Assembly (NCBI RefSeq): GCF_030373445.1
Contig: NZ_JAUCYU010000001.1
Location: forward strand, 620,001 to 684,000
DNA length: 64,000 nt
Source: Roseovarius sp.
Lineage (GTDB): Bacteria; Pseudomonadota; Alphaproteobacteria; Rhodobacterales; Rhodobacteraceae
Reading direction: 5' to 3'
How positions within the stretch are numbered: the first letter of the stretch is position 1; every line of letters starts with the position of its first letter. The notes beneath the pieces were generated by a model, which did not search any database, was not told the origin of the DNA, and saw nothing but the letters and a program-made list of their open reading frames with translations. The translations under genes and the position numbers were made by a program. Shown one piece after another: positions 1-7,845 of the stretch.

Positions 1-425
1 TCCTCGACCAGCAGGAAGCCGACCTCCGCCGCCAGCTCGAGAATGACCGCATCGGCATTCGCAACACCGGCGACCGTCTGATCGTGACCATGCCGCAGGA
101 CATCCTGTTCGCCGTCGACAGCGCGACCGTGAACAGCTCGCTCCGCGGCGACCTGCTCACCGTGGCGAACAGCCTGCGCGAGTATCCGCGCTCGCGCGTG
201 CAGGTGGTGGGCCACACCGACAACACCGGCAGCGCCGCCTACAACCAGGGGCTCTCCGAACGCCGCGCCAATTCCGTGGCCGACGTGCTGACATCGGGTG
301 GCGTCTCCTACGACCGGATCCAGGCCTTCGGCCGCGGCGAGGATCAGCCGGTCGCCTCCAACCTCACCACCGAGGGCCGCGCCCAGAACCGCCGGGTCGA
401 GATCGTCATCCTCCCGACCTCGTGA
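1..425 (+). CDS. OmpA-family peptidoglycan-binding protein, C-terminal part (5' truncated by window)
   Basis: The frame is open from base 3 to the TGA at 423-425, so the gene begins before the window. The visible 140 residues form an OmpA-like C-terminal domain: an ILFAVDSATV strand, then VQVVGHTDNTGS, then the loop SERRANSVADVL with the conserved Asp and Arg that hold diaminopimelate, and the closing NRRVEIVI strand. Such domains anchor outer-membrane proteins or lipoproteins to peptidoglycan. The upstream residues (LDQQEADLRRQLEND) look coiled-coil-like, as in YiaD/Pal-type lipoproteins, but the signal peptide is outside the window, so the exact subfamily is unknown. Confidence 0.9.
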   Translation, partial: LDQQEADLRRQLENDRIGIRNTGDRLIVTMPQDILFAVDSATVNSSLRGDLLTVANSLREYPRSRVQVVGHTDNTGSAAYNQGLSERRANSVADVLTSGGVSYDRIQAFGRGEDQPVASNLTTEGRAQNRRVEIVILPTS

Positions 426-453
426 CGGCTCACCCGCACCCATCGACGGCCTC

Positions 454-500
454 GGAAAACAGGGTTTTCCGGGGCCGTTTTCTCGTGGGAAGAAAACGGG
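454..500 (+). terminator. Paired hairpins after the OmpA-family gene
   Basis: GGAAAAC-agg-GTTTTCC (454-470) is followed at once by CCGTTTTCT...AGAAAACGG (475-499). The pair lies 30 bp after the stop codon and probably terminates the OmpA-family transcript. The second hairpin shares its GTTTTCT/AGAAAAC arms with the palindromes after serB (33237 and 33508). Confidence 0.5.
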
Positions 501-904
501 GCGCCCGTGGGGCCGGCAGCTTAAGGGCCGAGACCTTGGCGCTTGCGGCGAATGCGGGAGCCTCCGGCGAGGAGTTCGCGGGCGTCCCGGAAACGCTCCA
601 GTGGAGCGTTTTGCCCGCGAACGGGCGGAGCCCTTTGGCAAGATGAAGGTTGTTCACGGCCTGTTAACCGGGATCTGGTCTAGTGATCCCGCGTCACAGG
701 CTGGAAAGCCGATGGGCGTCCAAGGTGAAGCCCCGTTTCCCGTGCCCGTGGCAGCCAATCAACCTGGCCGGGGAACGGGGTGATCCGCGCCATGCGTCTT
801 CTTGGCCCAAATACTCCCGGGGGGAGCGTTGAAACCTGCAGGGTTTCATCGCGGGGGGCAGCGCCCCCGAACGCCGCGTCCCCGGCCGCATCGGCCGCGG
901 CCCC
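501..904. other. Intergenic region with nested palindromes and a common Rhodobacteraceae repeat; no gene seen
   Basis: The gap holds a nested inverted repeat at 575-621, a GGGATC/GATCCC hairpin near 672-691, and the sequence cttcttggcccaaatactcc at about 799-818, a motif recalled as recurring between genes in Rhodobacteraceae. It then has small hairpins GAAACC/GGTTTC (831-847) and GGGGGC/GCCCCC (854-868) just before the next gene. The short ORFs here have no convincing start or codon pattern. Confidence 0.5.
575..621. repeat. 47 bp nested inverted repeat
   Basis: The outer arms are TTCGCGGGC (575-583) and GCCCGCGAA (613-621). Inside them sits AAACGCTCC-agt-GGAGCGTTT (591-611). Both stems are perfect. 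It could act as a bidirectional terminator or a REP-like element. Confidence 0.6.
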
Positions 905-1594
905 ATGCGCCTGATCCGCAACATCCTCCTTGCCCTCGTGGCGCTCGTCGCCGCCTACCTGCTGGCCGCCGTCGCCGGCGCGCTGATCCCCGGCCCGCTG
1001 CAGGACGCGCCGGAGACCGCCGGCCCGCCCGTCACCATCCGCCTCGTCTCCGGCCCGATCCACTATGACTTTCTCCTCCCCCTCACGCCCGAAACCCGCG
1101 CCGCCTTTGCCCCCCTGGCCCGCCACGGCCTGCCGCTGGACGCGCCCGGCGCCGCGTGGCTGATCGTCGGCTGGGGCGCGCGGGAGTTCTACACCACCAC
1201 CGGCAGCTATGCCGACCTCTCCGCCGCCGCCATCTGGCGCAGCTTCACCGGCGATGCCTCCGTTCTGCGGGTTGACGTGGCCGGCCCGCTGCGCGCGGGG
1301 CTCGACCTGCCCGCCCTGGCCCTCACCGCCGGGCAGTACTCCCAACTCCTCGCCGCCATCTCCGGCAGCTTCCGCCACGACGAGACCGGCGCGCCGATCC
1401 CGCTCGCCACCCCCGGCTTCGGCCCGACCGACCGGTTCTTCGCCGCCCATGGCCGGTTCGACATCCTGCGCACCTGCAACACCTGGGTCGCCGCCATGCT
1501 GCGCGCCGCCGGCCTGCGCTTCGGCGCCTGGACACCCACGCCCTACGCCGTCACCCTCTCGCTCGCCCGCTTCGCCCCCGACACACCCCGCTGA
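905..1594 (+). CDS. DUF2459 / TIGR02117 family protein
   Basis: 229 residues with an N-terminal membrane anchor (about residues 4-28). The body follows the DUF2459 pattern: IHYDFLLPL, the GWGAREFY block, and a late RTCNTWVAAMLRAAG segment whose Cys is the conserved residue of the family. Function is not established; members are small membrane-anchored or periplasmic proteins of alphaproteobacteria. The ATG follows directly after a GC-rich hairpin region without a strong Shine-Dalgarno. A diverged copy of this gene's last 55 codons lies directly downstream. Confidence 0.8.
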   Translation: MRLIRNILLALVALVAAYLLAAVAGALIPGPLQDAPETAGPPVTIRLVSGPIHYDFLLPLTPETRAAFAPLARHGLPLDAPGAAWLIVGWGAREFYTTTGSYADLSAAAIWRSFTGDASVLRVDVAGPLRAGLDLPALALTAGQYSQLLAAISGSFRHDETGAPIPLATPGFGPTDRFFAAHGRFDILRTCNTWVAAMLRAAGLRFGAWTPTPYAVTLSLARFAPDTPR

Positions 1595-1608
1595 CGGTCC
1601 CTGCGACC

Positions 1609-1790
1609 GGTCACCGTCCCACCAACCGGGCCTTCACAGTCCATGGCCGCGTCAACCTCCCGCGCAGATACACCACCTGGATCGCCGCCATGCCCCGCGC
1701 CGCCGGCCTGCGCTTCGGCGCCTGGATCCCCACGCCCTACGCCGTCACCCTCTCGCCCGCTTCGCCCCCGCCGCGACCGGCGGACACCGC
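1609..1790 (+). pseudogene. Decayed copy of the 3' end of the DUF2459 gene
   Basis: Shifted by 194 bp, this stretch aligns without gaps to 1415-1570 of the gene just upstream. Its translation reads GHRPTNRAFTVHGRVNLPRR then YTTWIAAMPRAAGLRFGAW, against GFGPTDRFFAAHGRFDILRT then CNTWVAAMLRAAGLRFGAW in the intact gene. The conserved Cys is lost, and a 4-base deletion near 1755 shifts the frame. No start or 5' portion is present. The rest of the 1595-1925 gap shows nothing else beyond the dgkA leader. Confidence 0.75.
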
Positions 1791-1925
1791 CCGTCCCGCG
1801 CCGCGCCACAGGTTTCCGTGCAACACCACCGCCCGGCCCCGGGCCTTCAAGACATTCCGGGATTCAGTATTTCTCCCGAACGCTCTAGCCTGCCGCCACA
1901 TCGCGCAGTCACCAAAAGGACAGGC

Positions 1926-2300
1926 ATGGAAAAGAAGAAGCTCAGCGGCCTGCCGCGCCTCGCCGCCGCCTCGCGCAATTCGCTGGCCGGCTTCCGCGAC
2001 GCCTGGCGCGGGGAAGAGGCGTTCCGTATCGAGTTCACCCTCTTCCTGCTCTCGATTCCCGCCGCCATCTGGATCGCCCGCGACGCGCTGCATGTCGCCC
2101 TGCTGATCGGCTCGGTCCTGCTGATCCTGATCGTCGAGGTGCTCAACACCGCCATCGAGGCCGCGATCGACCGGATCGGCCCGGAACGGCACGAGCTGTC
2201 GCGCATGGCCAAGGACATGGGCTCGCTCGCCGTGGCGCTTTCGGCGCTGGTGCCCGGCCTGCTCTGGCTGGCCGCGCTCTACGAGAAATTCCTCGCCTGA
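1926..2300 (+). CDS. dgkA: Diacylglycerol kinase
   Basis: 124 residues, the usual length of bacterial DgkA, an inner-membrane trimeric enzyme that phosphorylates diacylglycerol to phosphatidic acid for phospholipid turnover. The signature EVLNTAIEAAIDRIG is present, together with three hydrophobic segments (about residues 35-55, 57-80 and 98-120) and the N-terminal amphipathic region. The ATG at 1926 follows AAAAGGACAGGC. The longer ORF in the track, which begins inside the DUF2459 gene, is not a sensible protein. Confidence 0.93.
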   Translation: MEKKKLSGLPRLAAASRNSLAGFRDAWRGEEAFRIEFTLFLLSIPAAIWIARDALHVALLIGSVLLILIVEVLNTAIEAAIDRIGPERHELSRMAKDMGSLAVALSALVPGLLWLAALYEKFLA

Positions 2301-2318
2301 CCGCGCAACGCGCCCGGC

Positions 2319-2882
2319 CTATCCGCCCCTGAACCGCCGCTCGATCATCGCCCGCAGCCGGATCAGGTCGGACACGCAGGCGCCGATATCCACCATGACG
2401 TCCACGTCCGCCTCCCGCCAGGTCCGCCGCACCGTGTCGATGGCGCAAAGCGCCCCCACCGGCCGCGCCCCCGGCCCGTGGATCGGCACGCCAAGATAGG
2501 CCCGCACCCCAAGCTCCGGCACCGCGTGGTTGTCGCAGACCCGCGCATCGCTCGGCGCATGTTCCACCACCAGCGGACGGTTGCCGCCCGTCACCAGCCG
2601 GCAGAAGAAATGCGACAGCGGCGTCTCGCGCCGCTCGGCATAGGCCCCGGTCAGGCCCAGCGCACTCTTGAAGAACTGCCGCCCCTGCGCCTCGTCCACG
2701 ATCGAGACCAGCGACACCGGCACCGCCAGCACCCGCGCCACCAGCCGGGTGAACTTGTCGAACACCTCCTCGGGCGGGCTGTCCACCAGCTCCAGCGCGT
2801 GCAGTGTTTCGGCGAAATCGCGGAAGTACCTCTCGCCGCGTGTGTCCCAGTCGGCGCCGTCCATCATCGTGTTCTCGGCCAT
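2319..2882 (-). CDS. GAF-domain protein
   Basis: 187 residues; nearly the whole chain is one GAF domain (about 25-180) with the features VPVSLVSIVDE, the middle FFCRLV and LVVEHAPSDARV segments, and VRAYLGVPIHGPGARPVGALCAID. Such stand-alone GAF proteins bind small ligands or signal to other proteins; no output domain is attached. The start at 2882 was chosen because AAGGAAGAAAGACC precedes it and because the longer ORF adds an unrelated N-terminus. It is convergent with dgkA and divergent from polA, so the 186 bp towards polA probably holds both promoters. Confidence 0.85.
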   Translation of the reverse strand: MAENTMMDGADWDTRGERYFRDFAETLHALELVDSPPEEVFDKFTRLVARVLAVPVSLVSIVDEAQGRQFFKSALGLTGAYAERRETPLSHFFCRLVTGGNRPLVVEHAPSDARVCDNHAVPELGVRAYLGVPIHGPGARPVGALCAIDTVRRTWREADVDVMVDIGACVSDLIRLRAMIERRFRGG

Positions 2883-3068
2883 GGTCTTTCTTCCTTTCCG
2901 GCTTGGGTCTTGTGCCCGACCATGCCCCGCCAAGGTGAACCAAAGGTAAATTCCCACGCTGACACCCCCTGTCAGCACCCCCGGCCCCGCCCGATTGCCC
3001 ACTGGCCCCCGGCCCGCACCCGTGGCATATCTGCGAAGCAATCAAATCCCCGACCACGGAGCGCGCGC

Positions 3069-5879
3069 ATGACATTCGGCAAAGGCTGCCACCTGCACCT
3101 GATCGACGGCTCGGCCTTCATCTTCCGCGCCTACCACGCCCTGCCGCCGCTCACCCGCAAGTCCGACGGCCTGCCCATCGGCGCGGTCTCGGGCTTCTGC
3201 AACATGCTCTTCCGCTACGTCTCCGACGATCACGGCGCCGATGCGCCCACCCATGTGGCGGTGATCTTCGACAAGGGTTCGCACACCTTCCGCAACGACA
3301 TGTATGACCTCTACAAGGCCAACCGTGACGAGATGCCGGAAGATCTGCGCCCGCAGATCCCGCTGACCCGCGACGCCACCCGCGCCTTCAACATCGCCTG
3401 CGAGGAGATGGAAGGGTTTGAGGCCGACGACATCATCGCCACCCTCGCCTGCCAGGCGCGCGACCTGGGCGGGCGGGTCACCATCGTTTCCTCCGACAAG
3501 GACCTGATGCAGCTCGTGGGCGACGGGGTCGAAATGCTCGACGCCATGAAGAACCGCCGCATCGACGTGGAAGGAGTCGAGGAGAAGTTCGGCGTCAGGC
3601 CCGACCGCGTGGTCGACGTGCAGGCGCTCGCCGGCGACAGCGTAGACAACGTGCCCGGCGCCCCCGGCATCGGCATCAAGACCGCCGCTTTGCTCATCAA
3701 CGAGTTCGGCTCGCTGGAAGAGCTTCTCGACCGCGCCGAAGAGATCAAGCAGCCCAAGCGCCGCGAAACCCTGATCGAGAAGCGCGAGCAGATCGAGCTG
3801 TCGAAACGCCTCGTCCAGCTCGACTGCAACACGCCGCTCACCTTCACCCTCGACGACCTCGAGATCAAAGAACCCGACCCCGAAACCCTGATGGATTTCC
3901 TCACCCAGATGGAGTTCCGCACGCTGACCAAGCGCATCGCCGACACGCTGAATGTCGAGGCCCCGGTCATCCCCGACACCAACCCCGCCGGCGCCAACCC
4001 GGCCGACGAAGCCCCCGACTGGCCCGCCATCGACCCCTCCACCTACGAGCACGTCCAGACGATGGAGGCGCTGCAGGTCTGGATCGACCGGATCACCGCC
4101 CGCGGCTACGTCGCCATCGACACGGAAACCACGTCTCTCAACGAAATGCAGGCGGCCCTCGTCGGCATCTCCCTCGCCGTCACCCCGGGCGAGGCCTGCT
4201 ACATCCCGCTGCGCCATACCGAGGGCGGCTCCGGCGGCGCCGATGACCTCTTCAACTCCGAGACCCGCGCCGAGGGCCAGCTTGACCCCGACACCGTGCT
4301 CGCCGCCCTCAAACCGATCCTCGAGGATGACGCCATCCTCAAGATCGGCCAGAACATGAAGTACGACGCCAAGATCTTTGCCCAGAACGGCGTGCGCATC
4401 GCCCCCATCGACGACACGATGCTGATGTCCTACGCGCTCAATTCCGGCATCCACAACCACGGGATGGACACGCTCTCCGAACGCTACCTCTCCCACGTGC
4501 CGATCCCCATCAAGGAGCTGCTGGGCACCGGCAAATCCGCCATCACCTTCGACAAGGTCGCCATCGACAAGGCCGTGGGCTACGCCGCCGAGGATGCCGA
4601 TATCACCCTCCGCCTCTGGCACATCTTCAAGCCGCAGCTGCACACCGCCCGCGTCACCACCGTCTACGAAACCCTCGAACGGCCCCTCGTGCCGGTGCTG
4701 GCCCAGATGGAACGCCACGGCATCCAGGTCGACCGCGACACGCTCTCGCGCATGTCCGGCAAGTTCGCCCAGAAGATGGCCCAGCTCGAGGAGGAGATCC
4801 ACACGCTGGCGGGGCGCAAATTCAACGTCGGAAGCCCCAAGCAGCTCGGCGAAATCCTCTTCGACGAGATGTCCCTCGAAGGCGGCAAGAAGGGCAAGAC
4901 CGGCGCCTATGCCACCGGCGCCGATGTGCTCGAAGACCTCGCCACCATGCACGAGCTGCCCGCCCGCATCCTCGACTGGCGCCAGCTCTCCAAGCTGAAA
5001 TCCACCTATACCGACGCACTGCAGGATCATATCGACCCCGACACCGGCCGCGTCCACACCTCCTATGTCCAGACCGGCGCCAGCACCGGCCGCCTCGCCT
5101 CGACCGATCCGAACCTGCAAAACATCCCCGTCCGCACCGAGGAAGGCCGCCGCATCCGCGAGGCCTTCGTCGCCCCCGAGGGCAAGACGCTCCTCTCCCT
5201 CGACTACTCCCAGATCGAGCTGCGCATCCTCGCCCATATCGCCGATATCGGGCAACTGAAGCAGGCCTTCGCCGACGGGCTCGACATCCACGCCATGACC
5301 GCCTCGGAAATGTTCGACGTGCCGCTGGCCGAGATGACCCCGGAAATCCGCCGCCGCGCCAAGGCGATCAATTTCGGCGTGATCTACGGCATCTCCGGAT
5401 TCGGCCTCGCCCGCCAGCTCCGCATCCCCCGCGGCGACGCGCAGGATTTCATCAACCGCTATTTCGAGCGCTTCCCGGGCATCAAGACCTACATGGACGA
5501 CACGGTGTCTTTCGCCAAGGAACACGGCTTCGTGCAAACCCTCTTCGGCCGCAAGATCCACACGCCGGAAATCTCCGCCAAGGGCCCCCGCGCCGGCTTC
5601 GCCCGCCGCGCCGCCATCAACGCGCCGATACAAGGAACAGCCGCCGACATCATCCGCCGCGCCATGATCCGCATGCCCGCGGCGATAGAGGGGCTGCCCT
5701 GCAAGATGCTCCTGCAGGTCCACGACGAACTTCTCTTCGAGGTCGACTCCGGCGCCGCCGACCAGGTCATCACCGCCGCCCGGGAGATCATGGAAGGGGC
5801 GGCCAAACCTGCGGTTCACCTCGACGTGCCGCTCGTGGTCGATGCCGGCCAGGGCATGAACTGGGCCGAGGCCCACTGA
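3069..5879 (+). CDS. polA: DNA polymerase I
   Basis: 936 residues with all three domains. The 5'-3' nuclease covers about 1-295 (LIDGSAFIFRAYHALPP; DNVPGAPGIGIKTA). The 3'-5' exonuclease spans about 330-540 with an intact DTETTSL motif, so proofreading is probably active. The polymerase follows, with DYSQIELRILAHI, RRAKAINFGVIYGISGFG and the catalytic VHDELLFEV near residue 883. It fills gaps in repair and removes RNA primers. The ATG at 3069 gives the standard family N-terminus; the track's upstream extension overlaps the divergent GAF gene and is rejected. Confidence 0.97.
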   Translation: MTFGKGCHLHLIDGSAFIFRAYHALPPLTRKSDGLPIGAVSGFCNMLFRYVSDDHGADAPTHVAVIFDKGSHTFRNDMYDLYKANRDEMPEDLRPQIPLTRDATRAFNIACEEMEGFEADDIIATLACQARDLGGRVTIVSSDKDLMQLVGDGVEMLDAMKNRRIDVEGVEEKFGVRPDRVVDVQALAGDSVDNVPGAPGIGIKTAALLINEFGSLEELLDRAEEIKQPKRRETLIEKREQIELSKRLVQLDCNTPLTFTLDDLEIKEPDPETLMDFLTQMEFRTLTKRIADTLNVEAPVIPDTNPAGANPADEAPDWPAIDPSTYEHVQTMEALQVWIDRITARGYVAIDTETTSLNEMQAALVGISLAVTPGEACYIPLRHTEGGSGGADDLFNSETRAEGQLDPDTVLAALKPILEDDAILKIGQNMKYDAKIFAQNGVRIAPIDDTMLMSYALNSGIHNHGMDTLSERYLSHVPIPIKELLGTGKSAITFDKVAIDKAVGYAAEDADITLRLWHIFKPQLHTARVTTVYETLERPLVPVLAQMERHGIQVDRDTLSRMSGKFAQKMAQLEEEIHTLAGRKFNVGSPKQLGEILFDEMSLEGGKKGKTGAYATGADVLEDLATMHELPARILDWRQLSKLKSTYTDALQDHIDPDTGRVHTSYVQTGASTGRLASTDPNLQNIPVRTEEGRRIREAFVAPEGKTLLSLDYSQIELRILAHIADIGQLKQAFADGLDIHAMTASEMFDVPLAEMTPEIRRRAKAINFGVIYGISGFGLARQLRIPRGDAQDFINRYFERFPGIKTYMDDTVSFAKEHGFVQTLFGRKIHTPEISAKGPRAGFARRAAINAPIQGTAADIIRRAMIRMPAAIEGLPCKMLLQVHDELLFEVDSGAADQVITAAREIMEGAAKPAVHLDVPLVVDAGQGMNWAEAH

Positions 5880-5911
5880 GCCCGCCCCGCCGACCTCGCG
5901 CGCCCTCCCCG

Positions 5912-5967
5912 CCCCGGGCCTGACCCGGGGCCTCGCCTCCTCCTCCCCGCCCCGGGCTCGACCCGGG
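5912..5967. repeat. Two CCCGGG-type palindromic repeats after polA
   Basis: CCCCGGGCCTGACCCGGGG (5912-5930) and CCCGGGCTCGACCCGGG (5951-5967) stand 33 bp after polA. The same unit recurs at about 25632, 25671, 33315, 33586 and 37142, always between genes and usually just beyond a gene end. It is a dispersed REP-like family that may also work as a terminator. Confidence 0.7.
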
Positions 5968-5984
5968 ACCTCGCGCCATCGCCT

Positions 5985-6160
5985 CCCCGCCGGGCGAGCG
6001 CCGGCCCGTGGGTAGGCGCTACAACGGTAACGGCCCACGCTTTATCGCGCCGAATACATCTTCCCTCTCAACGTCACGAAACACCCGCCAAATCGCCTGC
6101 CCGCCCTTACAGGCCGGCGCTCGCCCGGCGGCCTCCGGCCTTGTTCCGGGCGTGTGCCAG
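5985..6160. repeat. About 176 bp inverted-repeat element, copy A
   Basis: The left arm ccccgccgggcgagcgccgg... (5985-6020) is inverted as ...ccggcgctcgcccggcgg (6092-6131), with about 70 bp between. A tail, ccggccttgttccgggcgtg..., runs to 6160. A second copy with the same arms, spacing and tail lies at 37222-37396 in the opposite orientation. There is no coding capacity. Together with the CCCGGG repeats it fills the gap between polA and the next gene; 6161-6250 is comparatively AT-rich leader sequence. Confidence 0.7.
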
Positions 6161-6250
6161 CCCACGATCACACAAACAAAAATTCCCCACAATATCATTG
6201 CGCCACCGCCCCCATCCATGCTTTCCTCAACCCGTTTCCGTAACGAAAAC

Positions 6251-7225
6251 ATGGGTATAAAAATGTTTAAAGCCAATCTATTGAAACTCACCTTCGGCCT
6301 CGCCGTCCTTATCACCGCAACCGCCGCCCCGGCACAGGACCGCTACTGGCAAAAGACCCGCTCGCCCGACGGCTCGGGCGCGTTCTACGAATATGTCTCC
6401 CCGGGCCTGTTCGAGGGCGAATACGCCCACCTCTTCCTGCCCATCACCGGCGAACCCTACCGACAGGCCCTCTACCTCCACGAACTCAGCAAAAGCGAAC
6501 GGCAATCCCGCAAGGCCCGCGAGGTCGAAGGGCGGCTCGTCGAAACCCTCGTCAAAGCCCACCGCCGCGACAAGTCCAGCCGCCTCGGCCGCGTCTACGC
6601 AACCTGCGCCAAGGAAGACCGCGACCTCGACCGCATGGCGGACATGATCTTCACCGACGACAACCCCTACACCCCCGAAAACTACGATCCCGACGCCGAA
6701 CTCACCATGCCGGTCAACTGTCTGGTCAGACGGATGATGAAGTGGTCCACCGCTCGCCTGCGCGTGGCGCTCCGCACGGATTTTTATGCCCGGAAACACG
6801 ACGTTGACCTTCCCAGCACAGCGCGGGTCAAACTCTTCGACAGCGATTACGGCGCAGTGCAATTGCCCAAGCAAGACGCCAACGCCTACATGTATGAATC
6901 CTGGTATCGGGGCAGCAAATCCGAATGTTTCAAAACCCTGGAAGAGACCCGGGACTATTCCGAGGTTCTTCTCGACCCCAAGCGCAAGCCCGAACACCGT
7001 GCCGAGTTCGATGCCGAGCAATTGTGCCGCATCTCCAGGCAAAAGGGGATCGTCTTCGCCATCGGCACCTTGTGGCTCCGCGCCGATCACCTAAAGCGCG
7101 AACTGAACCGCACGAACTCGCCGTTCCATGGTGTGGGTGTGACTTTCTATTATAAAGATATCAATGACAACAGGGTCCGCGTCCCCTTCCATAACCTCGG
7201 CAGCCTGATCCGCAAGGAACTCTGA
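6251..7225 (+). CDS. Secreted protein of unknown function
   Basis: I do not recognise the family. 324 residues with a clear Sec signal peptide (LLKLTFGLAVLITATAAPAQ, cleavage after AQ). The mature part is charged, with DRYWQKTRSPDGSGAFYEYV at the start and several Cys (ATCAKEDRD, NCLVRRMMKW, SECFKTLEE, QLCRISRQ), suggesting disulfides in the periplasm. ATG 6251 and 6263 are both possible; neither has a strong Shine-Dalgarno. The leader and gene start are more AT-rich than their neighbours and follow repeat copy A, so recent acquisition is possible but unproven. Confidence 0.7.
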   Translation: MGIKMFKANLLKLTFGLAVLITATAAPAQDRYWQKTRSPDGSGAFYEYVSPGLFEGEYAHLFLPITGEPYRQALYLHELSKSERQSRKAREVEGRLVETLVKAHRRDKSSRLGRVYATCAKEDRDLDRMADMIFTDDNPYTPENYDPDAELTMPVNCLVRRMMKWSTARLRVALRTDFYARKHDVDLPSTARVKLFDSDYGAVQLPKQDANAYMYESWYRGSKSECFKTLEETRDYSEVLLDPKRKPEHRAEFDAEQLCRISRQKGIVFAIGTLWLRADHLKRELNRTNSPFHGVGVTFYYKDINDNRVRVPFHNLGSLIRKEL

Positions 7226-7242
7226 CCGGCCCGGGGCCTCGG

Positions 7243-7319
7243 CGTAGGGTGGGTGAAACCCACCTCCCCCACGTCCCGCAATACCATGCAACCCGCCCCG
7301 GCCCCCGAGCCGGGGCCTC
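7243..7319. repeat. GTAGGGTGGGTGAAACCCAC repeat and CCCCGGC palindrome
   Basis: CGTAGGGTGGGTGAAACCCACC (7243-7264) is a short repeat also found between serA and serC at 29969-29990. GCCCCGGCCCCCGAGCCGGGGC (about 7295-7316) is a strong hairpin. The gap separates two convergent genes, so these probably act as terminators. Confidence 0.55.
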
Positions 7320-7330
7320 TCTCCCACCCC

Positions 7331-7753
7331 CTACTCCTCCCTATCCACCCGGCCGCGCAGGGCCTTCACCTCGCCGCGCTCCTTCTTCGCCTTCAACCGC
7401 CGCTTCTTCGACCCCAGCGACGGCCGCGTCGGGATGCGCCGTTTCGGCTTTTCGCAAGCCTTCTTGACCAGCTCCGCCAGCCGCTCCCGCGCGATCTCGC
7501 GGTTCCGCGCCTGGCTGCGGGTCTCCTCCACCTGGATCAGCACCGCCCCGTCCTTCGTCCAGCGCCGCCCGGCCAGCCGCTTCAGCCGCCGCTTCACCGG
7601 CTCCGGCAGGTTGGGCGAGCGTTCCGCCTCGAAGCGCAGCCCGACCGCCGTCGACACCTTGTTGACGTTCTGCCCGCCGGGCCCGCCCGAGCGGGTGAAC
7701 TGCTCGGTCAGCTCCCAGTCCTCGATGGTGATCTGGCTCGTGATGCGCAGCAT
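7331..7753 (-). CDS. arfB: Alternative ribosome-rescue factor ArfB (YaeJ-type peptidyl-tRNA hydrolase)
   Basis: 140 residues. The GGQ catalytic motif is present (RSGGPGGQNVNKVSTAV), as in class I release factors but without a codon-recognition domain. The C-terminal tail is strongly basic (PSLGSKKRRLKAKKERGEV) and would enter the empty mRNA channel of stalled ribosomes. The enzyme hydrolyses peptidyl-tRNA on non-stop complexes. The start at 7753 matches the family N-terminus (MLRITSQITIEDWELTEQF) and follows GAGAGGAATTCC. The 322 bp upstream contain an iteron block and a possible RNA ending in an intrinsic terminator, so expression may be governed by attenuation. Confidence 0.93.
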   Translation of the reverse strand: MLRITSQITIEDWELTEQFTRSGGPGGQNVNKVSTAVGLRFEAERSPNLPEPVKRRLKRLAGRRWTKDGAVLIQVEETRSQARNREIARERLAELVKKACEKPKRRIPTRPSLGSKKRRLKAKKERGEVKALRGRVDREE

Positions 7754-7792
7754 GGAATTCCTCTCGGGCAAAGTCTCGGGCGCGGTGGAAAC

Positions 7793-7833
7793 ACCGACGC
7801 GATACCGACAAGATACCGACGTTATACCGACGT
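7793..7833. repeat. ATACCGAC iteron block, copy 1
   Basis: Four units on an 11 bp period: accgac-gcg-ataccgac-aag-ataccgac-gtt-ataccgac. The block begins 40 bp upstream of arfB. A 41 bp block at 37515-37555 matches it at 38 of 41 positions. An 11 bp period places repeats on one face of the helix, as in regulator-binding sites. Confidence 0.65.
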
Positions 7834-7845
7834 TGAAAACCGGCA

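Noticed and set aside
1643-1888. ORF of 81 residues downstream of DUF2459
   Set aside because: It is another frame through the decayed DUF2459 tail and has no independent support.
2478-3068. N-terminal extension of polA in the ORF track
   Set aside because: It overlaps the divergent GAF gene and precedes the standard PolA N-terminus; ATG 3069 is adopted.
3042-6038. 998-residue minus-strand ORF opposite polA
   Set aside because: Composition is Gly/Val/Asp-rich shadow coding that arises opposite GC-rich genes; polA on the plus strand is unmistakable.
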